NCBI GenBank assembly: GCA_964406155.1
Contig: CAYOQR010000018.1
Location: 17,201-81,200 of the forward strand
Length of the DNA: 64,000 nt
Direction: 5' to 3'
From: Dongia_B sp964406155
GTDB taxonomy: Bacteria; Pseudomonadota; Alphaproteobacteria; Dongiales; Dongiaceae
A program made the position numbers and the translations under genes. The notes below the pieces were generated by a model. That model did not search any database and was not told the DNA's origin. It was given only the letters and a program-made list of their open reading frames with translations. Positions 45,494 to 53,869 of the stretch are shown piece after piece (positions within the stretch are counted from its first letter, which is position 1; each line of letters opens with the position of its first letter).

Positions 45494-46225
45494 TCAGCCC
45501 TCCCACTCCGAGACCATATCGTTGACGCTCTCGAGATCGGCTGGGAAATCGACTTCGCCCCAGTTCAAGCCTTCGATCGAGCAGGTTTCCACCTGGTGAT
45601 GCTCGGCGATCTGGCCGATCGCGCGCAGATACCACCACTTCAGCCCTTCCGGCGTATGCATGATGCGCTCGAGCGTGTCGGTGAAGAGCTTGGGGCCGGT
45701 GTCCCGGAACAACAGCATGCCGATCGATTCGCCGTTGGTGCGTTCCGGCGGCAGCGTCTTGCCGATATCGAGCAGGCGCGTGCCCTTGAGCTGCACCTTC
45801 ATGTCGTCCGAATCGTAGCTGCCCTTCTTGTCGATCGTGACGGTGATCGGCGCGGCGGGACTCGCCAGAAGGCGCTGGAAGATCGCCGGCTCGATGACTG
45901 TGTCGCCGTTCAGGATGACGAAGTCGCGGTCCATTTCGTGCCGCGCCAGCCAGCAGCTCGCGAGATTATCGGCCAGTTTGTAGAAGGGATTGAAGACCGT
46001 GCGGATCTTCAGCTTCGGCCCTTCCAGCTTCTTCAGCAAAGCCTGCACATCGGGCGCGTGATAGCCGACCACGACGGCGATATCGTCCACGCCGCCCTGG
46101 GTCAGCGCCCAGATCTGCCACTCGATCAGCGTCTTGGTCCCCAGCGGCAGCAGACATTTAGGCCGCCCCTCGGTCAGCGGCAGCAGGCGGGAACCCTGCC
46201 CTGCACTCAAAATGATGGCTTTCAT
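45494..46225 (-). CDS. Nucleotidyltransferase, sugar- or inositol-phosphate type
   Basis: A 243-residue nucleotidyltransferase with an intact signature loop, IILSAGQGSRLLPLTEGRPK, then the metal-binding aspartate in LNGDTVIEPAIFQ and a second in CSIEGLNWGEVDFPADLESV. It resembles the nucleotidyltransferases that make CDP- or NDP-activated sugars, choline or inositol. It converges on the MobA-like gene and closes the sphingolipid locus. The start at 46225 is at the first residue of the fold; upstream residues are not family-like. The substrate is not known; a phospho-alcohol for the head group is the contextual guess. Confidence 0.82.
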   Translation of the reverse strand: MKAIILSAGQGSRLLPLTEGRPKCLLPLGTKTLIEWQIWALTQGGVDDIAVVVGYHAPDVQALLKKLEGPKLKIRTVFNPFYKLADNLASCWLARHEMDRDFVILNGDTVIEPAIFQRLLASPAAPITVTIDKKGSYDSDDMKVQLKGTRLLDIGKTLPPERTNGESIGMLLFRDTGPKLFTDTLERIMHTPEGLKWWYLRAIGQIAEHHQVETCSIEGLNWGEVDFPADLESVNDMVSEWEG

Positions 46226-46353
46226 GGGGACACCGAAATAAGTCATTGGTGAGTAATTGGGCGGGAAGATCGTGAATAAACGCTTCTCTGTCAACCCGTT
46301 AGGGAAAAACGACCCAATCCGTCGCTGCTTTGCAATTTAAGTGTTAAAGTTGT

Positions 46354-46382
46354 TTGCAGCGCGCGAAACTGTTTGCTATAAG
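46354..46382 (+). promoter_or_regulatory. Candidate sigma-70 promoter of tRNA-Asn
   Basis: TTGCAG (46354-46359) and TATAAG (46377-46382) are separated by exactly 17 bases and lie about 75 bases upstream of the tRNA. This fits a housekeeping promoter. Seen directly; not tested. Confidence 0.5.
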
Positions 46383-46458
46383 CGCGTCCGTCAGGCGGCG
46401 CCCCGCCGAGCTTCTCGCTTCGCAGCGGGGTTTGCTCGGATGCGGTGCGAAGCCCTGA

Positions 46459-46533
46459 TCCGGAGTAGCTCAGTGGTAGAGCAAGCGGCTGTTAACCGCT
46501 TGGCCGGGGGTTCGAATCCCTCCTCCGGAGCCA
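46459..46533 (+). tRNA. tRNA-Asn (anticodon GTT)
   Basis: A 75-base tRNA with encoded CCA. The acceptor stem TCCGGAG pairs with CTCCGGA. The anticodon stem AGCGG/CCGCT encloses the loop CTGTTAA with anticodon GTT. The T arm contains GGTTCGAATCC. A terminator follows within 5 bases. Confidence 0.97.
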
Positions 46534-46537
46534 GTTT

Positions 46538-46573
46538 AAAAGGGGCTTCGACAGCGATGTCGAGGCCCCTTTT
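46538..46573 (+). terminator. Rho-independent terminator after tRNA-Asn
   Basis: A 36-base hairpin: arm AAAAGGGGCTTCGACA, loop GCGA and the matching arm with one T-G wobble, ending in a T-rich tract. It directly follows the tRNA. Confidence 0.88.
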
Positions 46574-46656
46574 CCTTTTCGACATTGACGATCGGCGCAG
46601 AGCGGCAAAGATCCGCGCCCGCCGCAGCATCCGTTGCGGCGCTTATTGCAACGGTG

Positions 46657-47112
46657 TCAGTCGACACTGCCGGCGGCCTGTTCCAGCCGGTTGAGAATGC
46701 CCGGCCAGCCGCCGCCCATACGCTTGAAGGCATGCATGTCGGCATGCCGGAAACCCGACTGCTCCAGGCGTACCAGCGTGCCGCCGTCTCGCGCAGCGAG
46801 GGTCCAGGTGACGGTCGTCTGAAGCCCGCTGACCGATTCAGAGCCGTCGCCCCAGCGATACGCGATCAGATGCGGCGCCTCGACCGCGACGACCTCGCAA
46901 TTCACGACACCCGACCAGCCGGGCAGCGGCACGGCGCGGAACGTGAAACGGTGTCCGACCTCGGCGGCAAAATCGTTCTTCATGAGCCACTCTTCGATCA
47001 GCCGGGGCTCCGTGAGCGCCCGCCAGATTTTCTCCGGCGGATGCGGCATCAGTCGCTCGAAAACGAGCGAGCGGGTTTCCAGCGAGCGGGTTTCCTCTAT
47101 GTCGTCGGTCAT
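46657..47112 (-). CDS. SRPBCC (AHSA1-like) domain protein
   Basis: A 151-residue protein of the START/Bet v1-like SRPBCC superfamily: VFERLMPHPPEKIWRALTEP, EEWLMKNDFAAEVGHRF and GFRHADMHAFKRMGGGWP are typical. It has a hydrophobic ligand cavity; the ligand is unknown. Its start overlaps the stop of the ArsR-type regulator by four bases, the familiar arsR-AHSA1 pairing of proteobacteria. Confidence 0.88.
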   Translation of the reverse strand: MTDDIEETRSLETRSLVFERLMPHPPEKIWRALTEPRLIEEWLMKNDFAAEVGHRFTFRAVPLPGWSGVVNCEVVAVEAPHLIAYRWGDGSESVSGLQTTVTWTLAARDGGTLVRLEQSGFRHADMHAFKRMGGGWPGILNRLEQAAGSVD

Positions 47113-47432
47113 TTGTCCATCCTGCTCAGGAGATCTTCGAGGGCATCGAACCGGTCGCGCCAGAAGCCGCCATAGAGGCCCATCCAGTCGATCAGGGGCG
47201 TGAGCCCCTCGGGCCGGACGCGGTAATGGGTTTCCCGCCCCGCGCGCCGGTCATCCACCAGCCCGGCCCGTTTGAGCACGGCCAGATGTTTCGACACGGC
47301 CGGCTGCGAGATGCCGGCTTGGCCGGTCATGACATGCACCGTCTGTTCGCCGTCCTGGGAGAGCCGCTGGAAAATGGCGCGGCGCGTGGGATCGGCGAGA
47401 GCCGTAAAAACAAGGTCGGGGGATGTGTTCAT
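47109..47432 (-). CDS. ArsR/SmtB-family transcriptional regulator
   Basis: A 107-residue winged-helix repressor. The family pattern is clear: ALADPTRRAIFQRLSQDGEQTV and the recognition helix in ISQPAVSKHLAVLKRAGLVDDRR. No paired cysteines typical for metal sensing are seen, which fits the non-metal group associated with SRPBCC proteins. The start at 47432 is chosen; an ATG at 47447 adds five residues. It probably controls its own two-gene unit. Confidence 0.9.
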   Translation of the reverse strand: MNTSPDLVFTALADPTRRAIFQRLSQDGEQTVHVMTGQAGISQPAVSKHLAVLKRAGLVDDRRAGRETHYRVRPEGLTPLIDWMGLYGGFWRDRFDALEDLLSRMDK

Positions 47433-47584
47433 TTGAACAATATCCATGTAGTTATGAATCTATCAATAACTCAATGGATATGAATCGTACAAGCGGTTAA
47501 CCAACCGGCAAGAAGCTTCGCCTAGATATGCTTAATTCGGCACGACATGTGCATGAGTTTGCCGGAGCTGAAGGAGTTATTGTC

Positions 47585-48046
47585 ATGACTCGGCCTGTTT
47601 GCCCGCCCCGCCATGTTTCCACCGACGCCAATCCGGGCTGGCGCGTGTTGCCGAAACTGTTGATCTGGGCCGCCGGCGCGGCCTTGGCGGCGGGCTGCAT
47701 GCCGGCATCGCGGGTTGCCGAGCCGACGCTGACCATGAAGGTCGGTGGGAATTATCAGCCGGCGGCGAAGTGCATTTCAACCGGCCTCGGCATCGAATTC
47801 CGCGATCCGCATCCCACCCTCGATTTCGACCGCCAGATGGCGGAGATCACGTTGAATGCGCCGCGCGGCGGCGTGCTCGCCTTCGTGACGGTCGAGCCCG
47901 ACATCTATCGCGGGTCGGTGGTGAAGTTCTACAACGGCGACCTCTACTGGCCGAACCATGAGGTCAGCGGCGTCTATCCCGATCTCGCCCGAGACAACTG
48001 GCATCGTGTCGAACGCGCCGTCCATAATTGCGACAAGGTCACCTGA
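47585..48046 (+). CDS. Hypothetical lipoprotein
   Basis: A 153-residue lipoprotein of unknown function. After a 20-residue polar start comes a hydrophobic stretch and the lipobox LAAGC. The mature part has two Cys (residues near 60 and 148) and looks beta-rich (AEITLNAPRGGVLAFVTVEP). A strong GAAGGAG box eight bases upstream sets the start. It is divergent from the ArsR unit and converges on the MFS gene. Confidence 0.7.
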   Translation: MTRPVCPPRHVSTDANPGWRVLPKLLIWAAGAALAAGCMPASRVAEPTLTMKVGGNYQPAAKCISTGLGIEFRDPHPTLDFDRQMAEITLNAPRGGVLAFVTVEPDIYRGSVVKFYNGDLYWPNHEVSGVYPDLARDNWHRVERAVHNCDKVT

Positions 48047-48084
48047 GACACGGGATAAGCTGAAAGCCCTCAAGGCTTCACAGT

Positions 48085-49479
48085 TCAGGGCTTCCCGATA
48101 TTGGCCGGCAGCGGTGCCAGCTTGCGCAGCCGCAGGGCAACGCCGACCAGCAGCAGCATGCCGATGCCCAGCATCGCCACCACGCCGCGCCATCCATCGA
48201 CACCCCACATCAGGCCGGATGCCGAGCCGAGACCGCTCGAGCCGAGATAGTAGCTGCAGAGATAGATCGCCGAAGCGAGTGCCCGCGCCCGGATCGCGCG
48301 GCGGCCGATCCAACTGCTGGCGACGGAATGGCCGCCGAAGAAACCGAAGGTCAGCCCGGCCACACCCAGCACCACCAGCCACAGATTGTTGGCGAGGGTC
48401 AGCGCCAGACCGCCGGCCATGACGGCGACCATGATCCAGAGCACGCTGCGCCGGCCGAAACGGTCCGCCAGTTTGCCGGCCCAGGCGGAGCCCAGCATGC
48501 CGACGAGATAAAGCGAGAAGACCAGGCCGATCTCGCTGGGACGCAGGCTGAAGGGCGCCTCGGCCAGGTGATAGCCGAGATAGTTATAAACGCTGACGAA
48601 ACAGCCCATCAGCAGGAAGCCGGCGGCGAACAGCCAAGGCAGACCGGCATCGCCAAAATGCGACCGGGCATCCGCCAAAAGGTCCTTCGGCGTCAGGCCG
48701 GTCGGCCGGAAATGCCGTGACGGCGGCAGGCTGCGGCGGAATTCGATGGCGGCGAGAATGCCGATGATGCCCAGCGTCGCCACGGCATATCGCCAGGAGA
48801 CCCATTCGGTCATGATCGACATGAGGAACCGCCCGCTCATTCCGCCGAGGCCATTGCCGGCGATATAGAGGCCCATCGAGCGGCCGAGTGAGTGGGGATC
48901 GATCTCCTCGCTGAGATAGGCCATGGCGACCGCCGGCAATCCGGCTAAGGCCAGGCCCATCAGCGCGCGCAGGATGACGAGCTGCTGGAAATTGCCGGCA
49001 AAGGCCGCGGCCAGGGTCAGCACGGCGGCGAGGCCCAATGCGGCATTCATGATCGGCTTGCGGCCGAAACGGTCGGCCAGCAGGCTGGCCGGGATCAGTG
49101 CCAACGCCATCGCGCCGGTCGCACCGGAGACGACACCACTGGCCGCCGCCGGGATCAGATGGAATTCGGTGGAGAACATCGGCATCAGCGGCTGTAGGCC
49201 GTAGAGCAGTGCGAAGGTCGCGAAGCCGCCGACGAACATGGCCCGGGCCGTGCGCCGGAAGGCCGGCGTGCCGGCCTGGAGCCGCGTCGCGGCTGCGGCC
49301 GGTGCCGCCTGGACGACGTCGATCGGCGGCAGGTTATCGGAAATCAAAGGACGGTCGGTGGAATGGTTGGCGGTCGAATAGCTGGCGGCCGCGTCGCCGG
49401 AAAGAGCCTGTTCGCCTGGGCCGGCGTTTCGCATCACCGTCAACTCGATATCTTGGGTAAGGGCTGTATCTGCCGCCAT
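48085..49479 (-). CDS. MFS transporter, 12-helix exporter type
   Basis: A 464-residue major facilitator with about 12 helices after a 75-residue hydrophilic N-terminal extension. The MFS motif LLADRFGRKPIMN follows helix 2, and GKLADRFGRRSVLWI is its repeat in the second half. It resembles the YnfM-like group often paired with LysR regulators. It is divergent from lysR at 49599. The long N-terminal extension may mean that the true start is later, for example near RTARAMFVGGFATFALLYG. Substrate unknown. Confidence 0.88.
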   Translation of the reverse strand: MAADTALTQDIELTVMRNAGPGEQALSGDAAASYSTANHSTDRPLISDNLPPIDVVQAAPAAAATRLQAGTPAFRRTARAMFVGGFATFALLYGLQPLMPMFSTEFHLIPAAASGVVSGATGAMALALIPASLLADRFGRKPIMNAALGLAAVLTLAAAFAGNFQQLVILRALMGLALAGLPAVAMAYLSEEIDPHSLGRSMGLYIAGNGLGGMSGRFLMSIMTEWVSWRYAVATLGIIGILAAIEFRRSLPPSRHFRPTGLTPKDLLADARSHFGDAGLPWLFAAGFLLMGCFVSVYNYLGYHLAEAPFSLRPSEIGLVFSLYLVGMLGSAWAGKLADRFGRRSVLWIMVAVMAGGLALTLANNLWLVVLGVAGLTFGFFGGHSVASSWIGRRAIRARALASAIYLCSYYLGSSGLGSASGLMWGVDGWRGVVAMLGIGMLLLVGVALRLRKLAPLPANIGKP

Positions 49480-49561
49480 GGAAGGGCCTGCGTCTCATAT
49501 GCTCCCGCACCGGGAGCTGCTTTCCTCCATGTGGCCCTTGGAACGACTGCCAGTCCAATAT

Positions 49562-49583
49562 ATATTAACGTCAGTTTTAATAT
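49562..49583. promoter_or_regulatory. Inverted repeat, candidate LysR-type operator
   Basis: A perfect dyad ATATTAA-N8-TTAATAT lies 16 bases before the lysR start in an A+T-rich intergenic region shared with the divergent MFS gene. Its size and place fit autoregulatory sites of LysR-type proteins (T-N11-A type). Confidence 0.5.
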
Positions 49584-49598
49584 CTAAAAAATATAAAT

Positions 49599-50507
49599 AT
49601 GGAACTGCGCCATCTCCGCTATTTCGTCGTGGTCGCCGAGGAACTGCATTTCACCCGGGCGGCAGAGCGCCTGCATATCGGCCAGCCGCCGCTCAGCCAG
49701 CAGATCCAGGCCCTGGAACGCGACCTGGGTGTCGCCCTGTTCCAGCGCAGCAAACGGCATGTGGCGCTGACCGAGGCCGGCAAGAGGTTCCTGGCCAGCG
49801 CCCGCCGCATCCTGGCGGATGCCGAACAGGCCGGTGAAGAAGCCCGCCGGGCGGCACGCGGCGAGCTGGGGGAATTGCGCATCGGCCTGTCCTCCTCCCT
49901 GCCCTTCACCAGCATCCTGCCGAGCCTGCTGCACGATTACCGCCAGGATTATCCGCAGGTGACGCTGAGCCTGCGAGAGATGTTCGCCGTCGATCAGTTC
50001 GAGGCCCTGCGGGAGGATCGCCTGGATATCGGCCTTGTGCGCTATAGCGGCCTGGAACAGCCCGCCGATCTGGTCTTTCATGAAATCCGCCAGGACTCGC
50101 TGCGCGTGGTGATCAACGTCCATCATCCGCTGGCGAAATCCCGGAAAAGCGCACGGGGCCTGCGTCTCGCGGATCTCCGCGACGAGGGCTTCATCACCTA
50201 TCCGCGTGGCACCGGTACCGGCCTGACCCTGTTGCTGCGGCAGCTTTGCCTGGCGGCGGGATTCGAACCGCGCGTCGCCCAGGAGGCACGCGAAACCACG
50301 ACACAGATCGGCCTTGTCGCCGCCGGTTTCGGCATCGCCGTACTGCCCTCGCCCTTCGAATGCATCAAGATCGACGGCGTGCGATATCTGCCGTTGCTGG
50401 ATGAGGGCGCCCATCTGGGTCTCGTCGCGGCGACCCGGCGCGCACTGCCCTCGCCGCTTCTTGCCGGATTCCTCAACCGCCTGCGGGCCATGCAGGATCT
50501 TGTTTAG
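49599..50507 (+). CDS. LysR-family transcriptional regulator
   Basis: A 302-residue LTTR. The winged helix is unmistakable: MELRHLRYFVVVAEELHFTR and QPPLSQQIQALERDLGVALF; the rest is the periplasmic-binding-like effector domain (LRIGLSSSLPFTSILP, GFGIAVLPSPFE). It very probably controls the divergent MFS gene and itself through the dyad at 49562. The inducer is unknown. Confidence 0.94.
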   Translation: MELRHLRYFVVVAEELHFTRAAERLHIGQPPLSQQIQALERDLGVALFQRSKRHVALTEAGKRFLASARRILADAEQAGEEARRAARGELGELRIGLSSSLPFTSILPSLLHDYRQDYPQVTLSLREMFAVDQFEALREDRLDIGLVRYSGLEQPADLVFHEIRQDSLRVVINVHHPLAKSRKSARGLRLADLRDEGFITYPRGTGTGLTLLLRQLCLAAGFEPRVAQEARETTTQIGLVAAGFGIAVLPSPFECIKIDGVRYLPLLDEGAHLGLVAATRRALPSPLLAGFLNRLRAMQDLV

Positions 50508-50787
50508 GGCGTCCGGTTTAGGAAGATCGGTTTAGGGCGCCCGGTTTACGGCGCTGGGGCAGATTTCCAAGATCGCCATACGAAAGATCGTCGCTGCAGC
50601 ATCCCATCCCGGTGTTGTGGCCGCCATCGATCCTGCTTCCGAACACGAAATGCGGAGCAGGCCACGGACATGATGCCTAGAAAGACTCTTTCAACTATCA
50701 TCGGGCAAGTTTCAGGGATACGGGGTCGGTTTCGCCATTAGATGCCCGTACCGGCCGCGAAGGGCGGAAAACCGTCATGGGGAGCTG

Positions 50788-51273
50788 ATGCAGAATAGCG
50801 TACCCTCGAAAATCAAGCGTCTGCACGACTACTGGCTGAGTTTAGCTGACGGTGTCGTGCCGGACCGTACGGCGGTCGATCCCCAAAAGATCAAGGATCT
50901 GCTGCCCAATATCATGATCCTGGATATTGAGGATCATCCCTTTCGTGTGCGGTTCCGCCTGACCGGCACGCGGGTCGACGATGTGACCGGAATGAATATC
51001 ACCGGCTGCTATCTGGACGAATTAACCATGGATCATGGCGCCGGCACGATGCAGCAACTGCACGATCTCTATGCCGGGTGCCGGGCGCGCGGCGAACCCT
51101 TCATCGGCGCCCTGAAATGGCCGAACAAGGTCGGTGAAGCCACCAATGTCAGCCTCGGCGTCTTCCCGTTGAACGTGGATGGCGTCATCACCCAGCTCCT
51201 CGTCATCGAAGACTACAGCGAGATCGCCGAGAGCAATCACCCCCTGCAATGGCGCTCCCAGAGCAAGGAGTGA
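50788..51273 (+). CDS. PAS-domain protein (PAS_5-like)
   Basis: A 161-residue protein consisting of a single PAS-like domain of the alphaproteobacterial PAS_5 type: IKRLHDYWLSLADGVVPDR, DLLPNIMILDIEDHPFRVRFRLTGTRVDD and a C-terminal strand LLVIEDYSEI. It has no output domain and no membrane segment. Such stand-alone domains presumably sense or bind a ligand. The upstream 280 bases contain short repeats but no other gene. Confidence 0.82.
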   Translation: MQNSVPSKIKRLHDYWLSLADGVVPDRTAVDPQKIKDLLPNIMILDIEDHPFRVRFRLTGTRVDDVTGMNITGCYLDELTMDHGAGTMQQLHDLYAGCRARGEPFIGALKWPNKVGEATNVSLGVFPLNVDGVITQLLVIEDYSEIAESNHPLQWRSQSKE

Positions 51274-51309
51274 GGCCGCGCTTCAAGGCGAAGGCTCACC
51301 GTGTCGGCA

Positions 51310-51639
51310 TCAGTATTCGTGAATGCCGTAAATCCGATCGACATCGAAATAGATACGCTGGGTTGCCGCACCATTGCCGCTGATATCGACGAGGTCATAG
51401 ACCTTGCGGTCGATGACGGCGAGTGAGCTGTACCGGCGCTCCACCTGCGGATAGCGCGCCTTGATCAGCCGGTCTTCCTGGTTGAGCGCGTCGACCGCAT
51501 TGACGGCGCGGACGGGGATCGCCGTGGCGGCGGAAGTTCCGGCTGCCTTCGACGCGGTGATGTCCGGCTCCGGCGGCGTCGCGCAGCCGGCGATGAATGT
51601 GACGGTCAGCATGGCATAAAGAGGCAGGCAACGACGCAT
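51310..51639 (-). CDS. Small hypothetical lipoprotein
   Basis: A 109-residue lipoprotein: signal LYAMLTVTFIAGC with lipobox IAGC, then a mature part with YPQVERRYSSLAVIDRKVYDLVDISG and a C-terminal YFDVDRIYGIHEY. No known family recognised. The AAGGAG box eight bases before the ATG at 51639 decides the start. Confidence 0.68.
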   Translation of the reverse strand: MRRCLPLYAMLTVTFIAGCATPPEPDITASKAAGTSAATAIPVRAVNAVDALNQEDRLIKARYPQVERRYSSLAVIDRKVYDLVDISGNGAATQRIYFDVDRIYGIHEY

Positions 51640-51752
51640 CGCAGTCTCCTTGCGGCTGAAGATGCCGCCGCACCCGCCCTGGAACCGGCGGCCGTCGCGG
51701 CTGTTGAATGGTAGCAAAACGCCCGGTGAAGTCGAGACACCGGTTCACCCCA

Positions 51753-52265
51753 CTATCTCGCCGGTTCGCCATTCCCGCCCGGCAGCCGCGCCTCCAGCCG
51801 GCGAATCAGCGTGATCAGCTCCGATACCTCTGCTTCCCGCAGCAGATCGACCTTCTGATGCAGCAGCTCGATTTCCAGTTCGGCCTTGGTGTTGATGTCG
51901 TAATCGTGCTTCGCTGCCATCCGGTCGATGGCCGCCTGGCGGTTCTGGCTCATCATGATGAACGGTGCCGCATAAGCGGCCTGGAAGGACAGGGCCAGAT
52001 TGAGGAGGATGAACGGATAGGGATCCCAGTTCCTCACATAGGCCGTGATATTGAGGACGATCCAGACTGCGAGCACTACGCTCTGGCCGATGATGAAAGG
52101 CCAGGAGCCCATGGTGGCCGCAACCATATCGGCGATCCGGGCGCCCATACTCAGTCCATTGTGAGCTGCGACGACTCGCTTTTTCCGCCTGACATCCCGT
52201 AACCGATGCAGCAGCACGATTTCTTCGTCCTGAAGGCGGTGGAACAACCCTGACGCGGCAGTCAT
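51753..52265 (-). CDS. DUF1003 membrane protein
   Basis: A 170-residue inner-membrane protein of the DUF1003 family. It has RIADMVAATMGSWPFIIGQSVVLAVWI, then DPYPFILLNLALSFQAAYAAPFIMMSQNRQ and a C-terminal acidic coiled-coil-like tail (KAELEIELLHQKVDLLREAE). Two membrane helices are evident. Function is unknown. The ATG at 52265 has GGAG nine bases upstream. Confidence 0.88.
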   Translation of the reverse strand: MTAASGLFHRLQDEEIVLLHRLRDVRRKKRVVAAHNGLSMGARIADMVAATMGSWPFIIGQSVVLAVWIVLNITAYVRNWDPYPFILLNLALSFQAAYAAPFIMMSQNRQAAIDRMAAKHDYDINTKAELEIELLHQKVDLLREAEVSELITLIRRLEARLPGGNGEPAR

Positions 52266-52438
52266 GCTCAAGCTCCTCTATGGCCGACTTTCGGATGGGC
52301 GACTTTCTCACGGCTTCCTGCCACTCAGATGACGAAGGCACCGTATGTATGTCACGCCTCGTCGGCTGCCATGCGGCCGTGTATAAGATGAGACTTCAGG
52401 GGGTGCGTTTCCGTCAGTGCAATGAATGGCAGGATGAG

Positions 52439-52906
52439 ATGATCAAAAGAATAATCGTGGGACTCGGCTTAGGCGTGTCGGTCCTTTTGATGAATGGTTG
52501 TGCCGATACGAACCAGCCGCAACAGATGGCGGCAGCGCAACAGACGGATAACGTACCGGCGGAAGCCAGGGAATCCTTGAGGGACTATTACTATTACGTC
52601 GGCACCCATAGGGCGCTGGCGAAGAAGGTGCCTTATAGCGACAGCCAGGCCTTCGGCCAGTGCAGTGCCGATATGCTGGAAGACCTGATGTCGCCCCATA
52701 CGTTCATGGTTCTCAAGCGCAGTGTCCAGGACCCGTCGCGCATGCGCACCGATCCTGAATACAAGGATGCCTTCGCCCAAGTGGACACGTCGCGCCCGGA
52801 TGTGCAGGACCGAATCAAGAAGACGGCGCAAGGCGACTGCCCCGATGTCTATAACCGGCATCCGGACCTCTTCATGGAACAGATCCTGCCGCCGCCGCAA
52901 TCGTGA
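52439..52906 (+). CDS. Hypothetical lipoprotein
   Basis: A 155-residue lipoprotein with signal IIVGLGLGVSVLLMNGC. The mature part is polar and helical, with two conserved-looking Cys (FGQCSADML and QGDCPDVYNRHPDLF). No family recognised. GGATGAG precedes the ATG at 52439; longer in-frame starts lack a signal peptide. It is the last gene before tRNA-Lys. Confidence 0.65.
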   Translation: MIKRIIVGLGLGVSVLLMNGCADTNQPQQMAAAQQTDNVPAEARESLRDYYYYVGTHRALAKKVPYSDSQAFGQCSADMLEDLMSPHTFMVLKRSVQDPSRMRTDPEYKDAFAQVDTSRPDVQDRIKKTAQGDCPDVYNRHPDLFMEQILPPPQS

Positions 52907-52983
52907 GGACGGCCATCCACCAAATATCCGATAAGCAATAGTTTTGACTTGCTTTTTGCACCGGATTTTGGGAAGTCAGGGCG

Positions 52984-53006
52984 CCCGCCGGTAGATACCC
53001 GGCGGG
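52984..53006. terminator. Weak terminator-like hairpin
   Basis: Arms CCCGCCGG and CCGGCGGG around a seven-base loop, followed by only a short GTTTCT. It lies between the lipoprotein gene and tRNA-Lys and could end the former's transcript. Confidence 0.35.
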
Positions 53007-53048
53007 GTTTCTGCGGCCCCAGCTTTTCCCGCTGGCGATGCCGCCTTT

Positions 53049-53123
53049 GGGCCGGTAGCTCAGTGGTAGAGCAACTGACTTTTAATCAGTAGGTCGCGGG
53101 TTCGAACCCCGCCCGGCTCACCA
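53049..53123 (+). tRNA. tRNA-Lys (anticodon TTT)
   Basis: A 75-base tRNA with encoded CCA. Acceptor GGGCCGG pairs with CCGGCTC (one G-U). The anticodon stem ACTGA/TCAGT encloses CTTTTAA, anticodon TTT. The T arm has GGTTCGAACC. An unusual A+T-richer segment begins directly after it. Confidence 0.97.
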
Positions 53124-53445
53124 ATTAAATCAATGACTTGGATGAATGTCAGGGCTTGCCATCTCTCCAGATTCAATTTTGGGGTAACGACGAGAGTAAC
53201 GTAGCCGCCCTGTTTAACCCATCACCCAGGCTCCTCGCCTGACAGCTAGGAAGCGATTCTCGACACAGGGATACAGCTGCCCACTACGTTCAGACCGAAA
53301 TATTCCCCCTCGTCATCGTCCACCGGGAGCCGCGTCCCGACCAAGACCTATTCAGCCACATGGTCGGTTTCGCGTGAAAACCCGGATGCGCTATATGCAG
53401 TTGCATGTGGCAGCAAAGCACTGACGCTAGACACCTCCGCCTATC

Positions 53446-53474
53446 TTGACACCCCCAGCCGAAGCTGGATTAAG
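53446..53474 (+). promoter_or_regulatory. Candidate promoter of the 70-residue gene
   Basis: A consensus -35 box TTGACA (53446-53451) is followed after 17 bases by ATTAAG, a poor -10 match. It lies about 45 bases upstream of the start codon at 53517. Confidence 0.3.
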
Positions 53475-53516
53475 CTCGAAATGCTCTGATTCTGGGGCGT
53501 TCTTGGGGGAAATACT

Positions 53517-53729
53517 ATGAAGGTTAAGATCAAATCCTTTGACGTTGATATGGAAGTGAAGATCAAGGGGATCGAATTCGACGTGAGCAAGCCAAATGGC
53601 GGCAAGCGTCTGGGAGACTGCATCGTTACCCAATCTGGATTGATCTGGTGCAAGGGTAAGGCGAACCGCAAAAACGGGAAAAAGGTAAGCTGGGAAGACT
53701 TCATCAAGTGGATGGAAGGCAACGCCTAG
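53517..53729 (+). CDS. Small conserved-looking hypothetical protein
   Basis: A 70-residue protein: alternating charged and hydrophobic strand-like N-terminus (MKVKIKSFDVDMEVKIKG), then GLIWCKGKANRKNGKK and WEDFIKWMEG. A strong GGGGGA ribosome-binding site precedes it. It looks like a compact folded domain with a single Cys; I know similar short proteins by pattern but no function. Confidence 0.65.
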   Translation: MKVKIKSFDVDMEVKIKGIEFDVSKPNGGKRLGDCIVTQSGLIWCKGKANRKNGKKVSWEDFIKWMEGNA

Positions 53730-53869
53730 TATGGCTGTAGGGGTCCGTTGCGATGCCTCGGACCCCACATCCTGACGAAAGAGAGGCCCTTGGCTATATC
53801 TTGACACGCGCTGGAATTGGTGCGCCCGGAGGGAAACCTCGTCGAGCGCATTTACTTTTCTGGGCTGCG

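Noticed and set aside
53789..53800. Second TTGACA-like hexamer downstream of the 70-residue gene
   Set aside because: It resembles the one at 53446 but no -10 box or rightward gene follows it.
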